64,000 nt of DNA from Lethocerus indicus (taxonomy: Eukaryota > Arthropoda > Insecta > Hemiptera > Belostomatidae). The notes beneath the pieces were generated by a model that had not been told where the DNA came from, did no database searches, and saw only the letters and a list, made by a program, of their open reading frames with translations. The stretch covers positions 3,534,001-3,598,000 of the forward strand of contig JACDQD010000104.1 of assembly GCA_019843655.1 (NCBI GenBank). Reading direction: 5' to 3'. The translations under genes were made by a program, and so were the position numbers. Shown here one piece after another: positions 25,770 through 38,300 of the stretch. Positions within the stretch are counted from its first letter, which is position 1. Every line of letters begins with the position of its first letter.

Positions 25770-26673
25770 GGAGAGGGCTGGGCGAACCCTATTACAGGCT
25801 TTAAACGGGCGAAGCGTGTGTCGGAGTGGCTGGCAGTGGCTGGCAGGCGGCAGGGGGCTGTCCCCGGCCCTCTGCCCCGACTGACCGGCTGATGCCACAA
25901 CGCTATCTTTCCACAGAAACCCATGCTCATGCAACGGTAGTCTCATCAACCTCTACAGACACGTACAAGTAGTTAGTCCTACGGCACGCAGGCGTTCGAT
26001 TGATCGACTTATACGGCCTAATACGCGGGTGCGACCGAGACCGTATACGGACGATTAATCGAGCGCCGGTTCGGAAAAAAAGGCGCCAATTAGTCTACAG
26101 AGTGATAGACAGTAGAAGGTAAAGATTAGAGAAATGAAAAGATAGATAGAGAGAGAAATAAGAGATAGAGATAGAGAGAGAAAGAAGAGATATAGAGATA
26201 GAGATAGAGAGAGAAATAAGAGATAGAGAAAGAAAAGATATATAGAGATAGAGAGAGAAAAAAGAGATAGAGATAAAGATAGAGAGAGATCGAGAGAAAG
26301 AGATTAAAAAATCTTGTTAAAGAAGAAGCACGAAATAAAGTCTAAAGAAGAATACGACAATGCAAATGGCGTTGGTCAATCGGTACAGCATACGCTTATG
26401 AATGTACAATGATGTGAGGGTTAGGGATGATGAACGGAACTGAACGCAAAAATCACACGTCCACACTGTTTTTCTTTTTCATTTTTCTTTTGAGAAAATT
26501 CTTTGTTCTCTGTTTCAGAGAGTTTGAATTTAGTGAAGACGAGCGGTGCCACTGGACAGAGGAAATGTAGATACGTACGGGGGCTCAAGCAACATTTCAC
26601 TCGCCGGTTACAACATCGATACAAGAGACAGAGAAAGAGACACAGAGATAGATAGGGAAAGGCAGAGAGACAG

Positions 26674-26712
<39 letters not shown>

Positions 26713-29268
26713 TATATATTTATATATACATATAGAAGATAGAAAACAAAGTGAAGGTCGGGAGCATGAGATATGAGATGAGATGAATGACACAGGATTA
26801 CAAGATTCGGGAAGAATAAGGACTATGAAAGACAGGGGATGACGAAAAGTATACTGAGTAATAAGTATGAAGATAAATGAACATGAGCATGTTGGGAGTA
26901 TGTGATTGGTAATGAATGTAGTGAAGAAGGGGTCGGGAAAATGGACGTGTAACATTATTTCAATAGCTGTGTATCAAAAGAAAATACTACTCAAGTAATG
27001 AGAAGTGTGGAAGCCAAATAATTTAGGTGAGAGAAGACATTAAAATCTCAGTGAAAGGTGCGAGGAAATTACTTGTAGGTGTGACGAATAAAGAAATATT
27101 GAGGACAGAATAATTTATAGGTTAAGGACAAAGGGAGGAAATAAATTAAGGAATATTGAAAGTGATTGTGAATTGAAACAGAACAATAGGAAATATCTTG
27201 GATACAAATTGGTGTATTATTTAAATGAGGGAGAATGAGAAGGATTTATATTCAAAAGTATATATTAAAGGGGGGTAAATTTTCATTCATCAAGTGGTGT
27301 AGGATTCAGAGGATGTTTCGTATATTTTAAAAAATGATTAGGAATAAAATGGGTATGTGAAAAATGGCTTGGTTGCCATTTGATCAGTTTGGGCAATTGG
27401 TGATGAGCGCGGGGTGGGGGGAGAAGCGGTATGAGTGGAGAGTGATTTGGTTATTGTGGGGTCTAGGGTTGAACACAGGCACGGTGACCGTGGCAGGAGT
27501 TTAGCCATAACGACACATATAATATATATGCAACATATAGAGCTGGGGGTACACGTGGAAGGTACATGGCATTCTGCAAGCTAACTCCTTCCTTCCCGCC
27601 CCAAACACTATATACTTAAAACACTGTCATGCATTACAGCAAAGACTCGAAATATTTATATTTTCTCATTGTTTATATTTTCTAATTTTTATATTTATAA
27701 TATCTCATATTTATTTTTTAAGTAGTTCAAATGTGTGATTTGATATTCAACTGAATATTGAGTAACAAAGCGAATCAGTTTGACAGTCTCATTCCGAATT
27801 TTTTCGTAACTGATTCTAGCGTCTCCAACGTAAAGTAAAATTTTAACTGGAATAAATTATTTCGTTTCAAAACACACATACAAATACAAATAGCAGTTGC
27901 TTTTTCTTCCAAGTAACCATGGAAAACCATACACATGTACAATCTGCTTTGTGCAATTTGCTTGTTAAAAATCATTGCGTTATTTACAATTCACATTAAA
28001 GTATTCATTTTTGTATTTGCCATTTTAAATGCACAACATCGAAGGAAAAGGTGGCTCTGGGTGCATGCGCCCTCATAGGGTGATTCTCGCTCCGAGTATC
28101 AGGATGTATACTCATAGGGTTCGCCATGAGATATTTCAGAATGAAGTATAAGCTGCATTTACTTAGCTCCTATTATGTTTCACCGTCTACATCACACTCA
28201 ACTTACCAACGCATATTTGGGCCGGAATTTATTTAATTTTTGTGATCGCGAATAATTGGTAATGGCCGCGGTGTGGGGAAGCCGACCGGTGTACCGAACG
28301 CGGTAGAGGAAACAAAGAATTTTCTTCAACAACCATCCTCAAACGTGATATTAAAACAGAAACTCGATCTAAAAACCTTTTTTCTTGGAGAAAGTCTTTC
28401 GGAGATGATGAGTGAGAAAAGCTAATAGTGAATACTACGCGAGTGAAATATATATATAATATATATGTCCTATGACAAGGGAGTCTATTATTGCAATCCA
28501 TTGCCAACTACGGGTGAGTCTCAAAACAACTGTATAAAAACGGTACAAGACAAGAGTAGTAAAATGCAATCTGTATGAACGAAACGTATAAAAGAAAAGG
28601 AAAATAGAACCAAACCAAAATGAAAATAAAACCAAAACTAAAAAGGGCAAACTAAAGTCGTTAATGAAAGAGAGTACATCATACGTCATGTCCCCGTATC
28701 CCACGGTAGTCATTGTGACCACGGCCCACCAGAACGCGTCCGGGATCGACTTGAAGAATGAATTTTCCGAGCCGGCCTCGGCGAAGTAGACGGCACTCGA
28801 GAATAGCACCACACCTGCAAGAATGTTAAAAAGAGTTACCTCATGTCACCATAGCCAACGGTCGTCATTGTGACCACCGCCCACCAGAAGGCGTCCGGTA
28901 TCGACTTGAAGAAAGAGAGCTCTGAGCCCGCCTCAGCGAAGTAAACGGCACTCGAGAAGAGTATTACTCCTGTAACAGGCTCAATATTGCAGTCTGCCCA
29001 TCCCAATTATACACCTAACCTGTCTCTCATTTTACACTGTCGTCACTCCGTACCGTCAATAATAAATATTATACCCTGTCTCTATTGTATAACGCCAATG
29101 CCAGCCATATTGTATTTAAACGGGCACAATTCAAAAATAACCCTAACAACTATCAAAATTCACTTCTATACAAATTATGACATTTTACATTTACATTTAC
29201 AAATTCCAGAAAGCAAATTATTTTACAATATATAAATATAATATAATACACCATGTATTATCATAATA

Positions 29269-29358
<90 letters not shown>

Positions 29359-32300
29359 TAAAATTTCCGGTATTACCGGATTCTTGATTTTAAGTTAATT
29401 TTCACTAGGTTGTCACGTGACAAACAAGTAACAAATTTCGGCGAAGAAATTATCTGCGAATATGTACTGGTTAATTTATCGTCTGGCGTCTTTGTATTTA
29501 CATTGGTCAGTCAGTAGTAGCATAAAAATAGAAGACGAATCATTTGATTGTTAACGATTCGTCCTGAACAAAATGACAACAATGTATAAACATATAAATA
29601 TATATGAAAGCGTGATGCATCGGAAACCCGAAGGGGAATCCTTATTAATATTCTAAAACTGAAATCTTTAATTTCTACGAAGCCGATCCGAGTGTAGTAA
29701 ACGTTGGCACTAAAGAATCTGCGAGGTATTAGGAATTTGGCTCGTATATAGAACAAATAAATGAATAATCACAGTTCTTAGCTACACAATTATTTTACTT
29801 GGTAAGTGGTATAAATTAATCCGGTTTTAATGTGTAAATGGGACGGAAACTAGCTCTAGAAATTATTTAGGGGCTTTATTCTAGGGTCAGATTATACTTA
29901 CTCGAGGGGTAGGGGTTACGGAATCGTGAAAATCAATTTGCCAAGAAACTGTTTGGTGGGAGCTGTGAGATAGTCCGTCTTCACACCTGGGACACTATTC
30001 ATTCAGCCGGGTAATGCTAGAACGGAACTACAAGTCGGCCGTGCTAAACTGACCCTGTAAAACGAGCGTAATGGGATTATAAATGGAACGCGGAATTAAC
30101 TTTATAAATCCTTCGTAACGGGCAATTTTATCTGATAGGGCGATCCCACTCGGCCATTGAGAGAGGCCGACCAACCGAGCCGTGGTCCATTTTTGAAACT
30201 GTCGTCATCTGTGACGTCCGCGCCTTTTATCGTCCGTAGATTTCGTTTTTTTTTCTTTAATTTTTCATCGTCCCGGCTGTTTAGTATCCCCCCTTCGTAG
30301 TACGCCGGTTTCTACTTGACTCCTTGCCAACATTTTTAGAATGCGCCCAAATTACGACAATCGGTAGATTGACACCCAAGTTCTATACACCGCAGATATC
30401 TTACCATTCGGATTCACTTGTGAAACCCAATTATGCGTGCAATTCGGAGTTGAAACTGCGAATAATAGCTAACCTAACAGGCGTTAGCGGTCGATATACG
30501 TTCTCGGCTGGGGGCCCCTTACGTCCCTAGGAATCAGCATTAGACTGTCGTTTAGTGGAGGTTCGATGCAATAATATGTTCGCATCATAAATAATATGTT
30601 AATAGTTCGTATAATAAATTCACTCGATTTATCCATCAAGTACGACAGGTTTTGTTTGATTGGCAAGCGGCTTTGTGGCCAATGATCTGTATCTTTTTCG
30701 ACAATTTAAGGCCGATAAACTTTTTTCGAGTATACCATGCGGGTAGGATTCGAAACACTAATTATTGATGATAAAATTATTGAACTTTTCTATCAGGTTT
30801 CAAAATGGAAATCGAATTCGAATTGACTGAATGTCACTGACGCACTGTTTAGCTAATCTCAATCAAAACGATATATTCAAATTCAATTCTGAACTCACTA
30901 CGAATTAAATTATGCCGTTCTACAGGATCGGAGACGAATACGTGGGCAAAATCTTTGTGACAGATGAACTAAACGGCTCGACGTGCTGAAAGTTATGGGG
31001 ATTGTTTTAATACTTCCTAAATTTTAAATGCCGATATAATAAAATTGAAAGCGTGTTGCGTACATGCGGAGTAGAAAGGGGCGGGGCATTGACAGCGGCC
31101 CGGCCACGCACGCTCTGCGCATTCTCCCATTTGACGACTATTGTCCATCGCGTACAATTAATATTAACCGATTTTTCACGCGAAATATAAGTTACTGTGA
31201 ACTGTTGTAAAGTTTATGAACGGTATAAATTGAAGAGCCGCTCAAACGTAAAGAATGGACGAGTTTTTAAAATCCGAATTTGAACAGAGCCGTAGATAAA
31301 CGGAAATAAATGTCCGTCCCGATCTGCTTTGTGGTTAATAATTGCATTTAGCCCGACTGAAGACTGTTTCTAATAATAGGAGGAAGAGTAGAGCGCGTGT
31401 TAACAGGGTTAATGGGACCAATAAACCCTGGGACCGAATACGGGGTGACGTTCGGCAGTTAGGAGCGCTACGATAATAGGGCCAACCGAGATATTTAGCG
31501 TGTTGTGAACCTTCCAACGGTAAATTATAACAACCAGAATGAAAGCTGTAATATTCGATAGTTTTGAAATTAATTGTTACTAGGTTTTGTTTAGGAAGAA
31601 CGTTCTGATGCGTCAGTGAAGGGGAACTAAGCATGAAATGTTCATGTCGAAGGATTTACTATTTGGGCCGTTAAATTCGATTCGAAAGTTGCCGCGTGCT
31701 ATTTATTGTAAATCAAAAATAGAGTAATTCAATCCGGAATTAGGAACATGGGGCGGTATTGCCACTTACAGTCATTTATAGCGAGACAACCGCATTTACC
31801 CACTAAACTGGCGACCCCAATCTATTAACGGTGGACTAAGTAGGCCTAACGGGCAGCTCGCCTTCCCCGCTATTGGCACAGGCTCAGGACAGGCGTTGGA
31901 ATTTTTACGCGCGGATAAATTAAGAATTGTGAAAGCGTATGCTTACACGGAAGAATAACCGTTTGGCCCCTGCCAACTACTCTAAATACGGAGTACTATA
32001 ATTTAATCTCGGCTAGAAGCTGTTTGGATATACATCAAAATTAAGATAATACGTAAAGGTATTAACTTTAACTTTCGTTGGCGCCTGTTCTAACCATTTT
32101 GTCTCTATCACCGTTTGATACGTTTACCGTATCGTTACCGACTGAATTCGGTCTATTGGACTTGCTTTTTAGAAATTCTGGGCATTTCAGAATGGTCATA
32201 CAATTTTTACCTCTTAGTAGGAATAGGTGTCCCATAGAGGAAGGCATGGCCCAACTCGCGCGCTTTCTGACGTTCCTACTGGCATTATTATATTCCAATT

Positions 32301-35300
32301 GCATTTTATCATGTCGATATTAGACTTTTCCTTTCCCATGTTATATTATATCACACTCTGATTTTCACTGTTTTTTGGCTAAATATGTTTTCTATATAGG
32401 CGAACTCGTATTATTTAGATTAATTTTAAATCATTTACTGTACTCTAAAGTGTAGTCCCGCAAATTTATGGTCAGTTTGAATACTTCATTACAGAATAAA
32501 TATCGTCTAATTACCGCTTAATATGTACAAAAATTTGAAAACTGTTGCCACGATTTGAATGGAACTCAGGACCCCTCCAATTGAGGGTTACCCCCGTAAC
32601 AGATTTTACCATTCCCAGGTCGAAGCGACGCTCTGGTGGAAAAAATAATACATATATTATATATTATAGGGGTATAAATTTACGTTCGGTTAGCGAGGAA
32701 GGGACGGTTAGAGAGCTGGAGAGCTGGCTGAGGGCCGCGGGGGTCGGGGTATATCGATCCTCTATCTTCCTGTCCGACTCGTGTTTAACCCTGGCTATAA
32801 AGTGTACTCAAATCTCAACGCGTTTAGTGGCAATACCCCTCCACCCAACCCCCCCTCCCATCGACTCTTACCCCAATTGAATGATGGGCACTAAATCGGC
32901 ACAAAAAGTTGCCGCTCCGAGAATTTACGAGGGCAAGATGGGCGGCGCAGGGGATATGCATTACGGCGTCGTACATACAGTTTTGCCGTAATAGATCTTT
33001 CGCGTTTCCACTACGAACAATCTTATCTCGGAGGCAATCGTGTAAATACAATGTTTAGAATTTGTACGAAACTAATATTGTTGTATTGGCCCCTTATCAA
33101 CGATTCGGTGTGAACTATTAATGCGGATTAGAAACAATCATTCGATTGTCACAGCAGTTACAAAGGTTTCAGTCAGAAAGTAACAATATGTTAAGTTAAA
33201 TTTAGCTTCCAGATCTAAGGTAGATCGTAAACTGTTTAGATCAAGTGAGGTAATAAAAAAGGTCTCGAACCTAAAAATTCGATATGGAAAATCGCTTATC
33301 GCGTTTATAATTGCCTTAATCCGTCTAATTAGAAACGTTTAATAAAGCGCCATTAAGGTTTAAAAAAGTCTGCTTTCTGATAAGCAAAATGGGGCGAGTT
33401 TCAAAATGAGGAAAGATTTTAATTTTAGTTAGCACTTTGAATCTGGACGTTCGATTATTGGGAGAAATCGATCATTATATCGATTTAATTCTTAATTGTT
33501 ATTCCGAAATTAGTTTATTTTCGGAATTACAGTCAAAACTATAAAGGCTTTAAGGCGGTGTTGTTAGAACGCAGAGCAGTGTATTTTAAGTTTTGATTCC
33601 TTGAAAGGTCACAAGCCCTGCGGAGTATCGAACAGTTCAGTTCACTCGACCTCGGAACCGAATTTACGACCGGATTTCTAAATCCAGCCTTAATTTAAAC
33701 GCCGCCGGCGTTGGCCTCTAACATTGACGATTGTGATAGTGGCGTTGGCAAAGGGTAAGTTTTTTTGTTTAAACTTTAAGTTAGTTGTGCTTATATATAG
33801 TGTGTGTAGTAGGAGGGCGGGTGGGTGGGGTGGAGGAGCGCGTCACCTGGTTGCCCAAGCATCCCGGGTTGCCAGGGTGACGGGAGCATTGATTGGCTTC
33901 CGGCCAGCTCTCTCCACTCTGGCTGTGAGCGGGGCCCCCCCCCCACAACCTCCACCCCCCTCCCGCCAGTGACGTCACGCCCCACGGCGTTGCCACAACC
34001 TCCTCGATATTGTCGTAACTACACTCGGATCCGCGCTTCTAAAATGGTCCGAAATTAATTAATTCGCGGCGGATTTTCCGCCCTTATCCCGTTTACACTT
34101 TCGGGATAAATTAAGATCGAGTACATAATACAAATATATCTACAACTAAACACTGTACGACTGTAACGGCACTACAGTCGGGCCGGTTACTTACCTATAA
34201 ACAAGAAAAATATAAGCAACCCGAGTTCCCTCATGGAGGCTTTCAAAGTTCGCCCGAGGATTTGTAGTCCTTTCGAATGCCGCGATAACTTGAATATTCG
34301 GAACACTCTCACTAACCTAATCACTCTGAGAATGGCTAAAGACATTGCTTGGTTCGTACTCTTGTCCTGGGGGCTGACGGGGGCCTTGGGGATGTTCGAG
34401 GTGTCTTCCTCCTCGGCCACCACCGTCGCCAAAGTGATGAAGTAAGGAATGATGGCGATGATGTCTATGATGTTCATTACGTCGCGGAAGAAGTTTAGTT
34501 TATTCGGACACGCGAGAAAACGGACCGACAACTCGAAAGTGAACCAAATAATACAAATAGTCTCGATGAGGAAGAACGGGTCGGTGATGTCGGGCACTTC
34601 GTCCTCTTCGATCTTGGTACCGTTGGTGGTGGTGTTGAACACCTTGTAGTGTTTGAACTCGGGCAGGGTCTCAAGGCAGAAAATGACGATCGAGAGGAGA
34701 ATGACGAAGACGGAGATGATGGCGACGACGCGGGCCGCCTGAGAACTCTCCGGGTACTCGAACAACAGCCACACCTTCCTCTGGAACTCGTGCGAAGGCA
34801 GTGGCTTCTCCTCTTCCTTTATAAAACCCTCGTCCTCCCTGAAACAACAAAATTAGTATAGTCCATGGACTCTATTCGAAATTATAGTTTTATATAAATG
34901 TATTCGTTATATTCAGTCGCGTAAATGTTGGATCTCGCAGTTATTGCCACACTGAATATTCGAAATTCGGCTTACCGAATTGTATCATCATACACTTGAG
35001 GCTTATTCAAAACTTCCCTTGAAACGGTTAGTGGGAGAGTAGTAAGTTGGGGGATGGGGAGTAGTAAATAGGAAGGGGGCGGTTGGGGAGAGTGATGATC
35101 CTCCGGTGCAGCCGAATCGTGAATCCAAAACGGTCGGGGCCAACAGTTACATATTAATTGTGCCGGTTCCACTTTAGAACTAATATAACCCGGGGGAGGC
35201 AAGACGGGGTTACAAGTGTCGGCACCGTTTGAATAATCAACCCGGCACATTAATCTGCAACGTCGTCCGGACCCAACGCCACGGCGTCAACGAACGCGAT

Positions 35301-38300
35301 TCAATCCGTGGATAATTCCCGAGGACTGGAGTCAACCCCTCCATCCACCCTTCTCCGTCACCACTCGCTGCATTCGTCTTATGCTAGACCGGTTACACCG
35401 TCTTCACCAGAATTCCGCCGGTGGGTTGCAGGTGGACCAGCCTGTCTCAACTGTCTTTGAACTATCGTTGACTTATTTATGGCGATACTTTTTTTGAAAT
35501 TCTAACGATAAACTGACGTAATGCATTTGAAGATGACGTCAAGTCGGAACCGGTCTAGGATAATACCAATGATACAGAAAGGGAGTGGATACGGAAGACC
35601 TGATGGTATTGACGTATAATAAAGTAATAGAAGAATAATATGAGCCGGAGAGATATGAATCCGGCCAAGTATTTTATAAAATTGTGATTGTTGTTCGCAT
35701 AATAATGCCATTCTTCCTTAATTGAATTAATAGATTATGCAGAATTTCTGTTCAAATTTGAAATTCCAAGAAAAGTGTCCCGGTGTGTCGGTGAACCACC
35801 GACTGACTCGGGCACGCACTATTTTCCCTGATTAACTCGATTTACCTGCTATCGATTTTTTATTATAGTTCTTCCGTACACTTAACGTGTGTACTTGTAA
35901 GTACAGCCTCAAAGTCCCGTTCTGTGAGCCCGTAGATGGACGGAACTATTTCATTCAGTTGGTAAAACCAACATACCAATAATTTTAGGTATTCGTAAAA
36001 AGCGGAATTTATTAGATAAAGGAATAAAGGGAAGAACCAACGTGAAAGTAAAATACAAATTCAATCGTGATTAATTATGAATTAATTGAAATAATCTTAA
36101 AATTCAAATTGAATTTGTTTTGGGTCAATTATAATCAAAGCTAATTTCATAACTGGCTTAAAATATGCCGCACTGATAATGTGTAAACCTCAGACATAAC
36201 CTCCATCCTTAACTAAAACCACGAAATCGCAATAATAATTACTTCTTGGCGTGTCTCTGCTTGCATGCAAACAATATAATTTGAACGCCACTTGTTAGGG
36301 CTTCTTAAATTGAAAGTTTTGCTTAGCGTCATTTCGATACTCTCTGTTGAATCGGCCAAAAATAAAACCGATATTAGTCTCCAGTTTTCACGCCTATTTT
36401 AACAAGCCTGAATCGAAGTGTTTCAACCGATATAAGTTAGAAATATAAGGTCGAATCTGAATTCATATTTAAATATCAGAAGGAACGTTGAACGGGCATT
36501 CCTGAACACCGGCCCATTATAAATATAGACCGATCTAAACCTGTACGGATTTTGACGTGGACGGCCGATTTGAGGATCGAAAACAAACAGACGGGTCTCG
36601 GCTTCAGCCACCACTTCAGACATCGAGAACTAGAAATTTTCGTTCAAAATTAATTAAGCGATTGAATTAGAATAAGAAGATAGAGCTAACGAAATAATAA
36701 TAACTGAAAAATCAAATTTTGAGCCACATAATTATAACATTAAGCACTACTTTGTACAACAAAAAATGTAAGGCACTACTTTGTACTGGAGCAACAAATA
36801 TCCGGACTTAAAATTTCAGAGATTAGTCAAGGATATGACAGAACTTCAGAATGATACTTGAACCAACTGTAAGCACAAGTATGTTGAACTTATTTCTACC
36901 TAGTTTATAAGCGGAGGGTGGTATTTACAGTCATGAACAATTAAACTTTCGTACATTTATTGCAGTATTTATTAGTGGAGACCGAGCATTATAAAGCTAC
37001 TGTTTACTCTACTTATGAATGTATAAATTGGTTGCATATTTTATAGGTATAAAGGAAAGAAAATAAATACAAGTCGATCAATTTCAATGTCGAATCACTC
37101 TGGCAGAAAATCGAATTCACTTATTTTATACTGATAAACAAATTTTTAATTCGCAATTCTGGGAACAATAACTAGGTTAAAAAAAGTGGGTGACGCTTTC
37201 ATGTCTATCTTTCCGGCTCGTGCAAGTTCGACTAAGAGCTTGCAAAAGTGGCCAGAAAAAGAGTTGGGTAATAACAACCAGCGAAGATTTATTGGGCCTA
37301 GAGTTATTCTAACTTTAGACACGTCGGTTCTGTTCACCCCGCAGAGGAGAATACACTCGAGTCGCGGGAAGGGCGAGCCAAGGGCAAATAACCCCCGTGA
37401 TACCTTCCACAATTCTTCAGTTTTAATTAATCAGTCATCGCTGTACAGAGGCTAACTTAGTTGTCAGTCAAAATAAAGGCTTATTTCACTCCCCTTTCGA
37501 GAGAAGAGTATCTAAGACCCTGATGTCGCGAAAAATTAGTTTGGGGGTACAGCCCGGTCGGATATGGTTTTGCTTGGCCCTCTCAAGGGGTCATTGCGTG
37601 GAGTCGAATTTCACTGAAACGAACGAGTGAACAAACCGCCGAGTGAACAAACCGCCGAGTGAACAAATATCACAAACCGCCTCAACTGGCTTCAAGACTA
37701 GAAATTATTTACTGCTGCCAAGCATCAGGATCGACTAGGCACGATTTCTTCTAGAAGCTGATTTACGGCATTGGATATTCTATTCATTCCTTTTTTCAGA
37801 TTAAAAGATTACAATTACAATTAAAAGAATACTCGCGAATATCATGAGATGCCGAACCCAAGGTCCAAATATTACTGTTTCATTTTTGTTGAAGGAAGAA
37901 TGTTCCTCTCAGGAGAAACTGATTTTTAACCGTGAATGTTTATTTTTTTTCGTATTCATAATTATACATTAAGGGAATAAAGAATACATTAAAATAATAG
38001 AAGAATATTAAATTTTAGTAGAATATTCAGTACGAAATGATGCCATAAGTTATTTTGGAGATATCTCATAGCCTGAATTGGTAGAAGCCTAGGTCCGGAA
38101 TTGGTGTTATTTCGATTGTTTCTTTGCATTTTATTGTTCAATAATGTTTCCTTTTAAACGTAGTAGCTTATGAGTAGTATAAATGGATGAAAAAATGTAT
38201 AAAACTAACGAATTGTCTATAATTCAAGCAAAAATTCGAGACGCATAATTGAGACACTCAGTTATGATTCCATTCGGGGAGGAATTTTTAAGGGCATAGC

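Larger units (their letters stand above)
25610..28684 (-). other. Shaker intron between pore and S6 exons
   Basis: 3075 nt without coding signal. It contains a (GT)n tract, a long plus-strand purine-rich tract with GATA/GAGA repeats, and a (TA)n tract. In the Shaker transcript the purine-rich part reads as a pyrimidine-rich tract. Confidence 0.7.
28970..34194 (-). other. Shaker intron upstream of the pore exons
   Basis: 5225 nt to the first pore exon (5380 to the second). No further pore-exon copy and no other coding signal was seen. It holds a 90-bp (TA)n tract and, close to the voltage-sensor exon, two G-rich tracts on opposite strands (33.8-33.97 kb). A small hairpin, ATTCCGAAA with TTTCGGAAT, lies at about 33503-33529. 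Confidence 0.7.

Noticed and set aside
25453..25949. Frames of 83-143 codons on both strands over the S6 exon
   Set aside because: They are antisense or out-of-frame readings of the S6 exon extended through the (GT)n repeat.
26546..26955. Frames rich in tyrosine/isoleucine or serine/leucine
   Set aside because: Translations of the (TA)n and GA repeats.
34233..34861. Three plus-strand frames of 66-70 codons
   Set aside because: Antisense shadows of the S1-S4 exon.
37186..37455. 89-codon plus-strand frame
   Set aside because: Starts with GTG, has no splice sites of note, no recognisable family and no codon pattern different from its surroundings.
37624..37671. Three direct repeats as a possible CRISPR array
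   Set aside because: The units are contiguous without spacers, in an animal genome.
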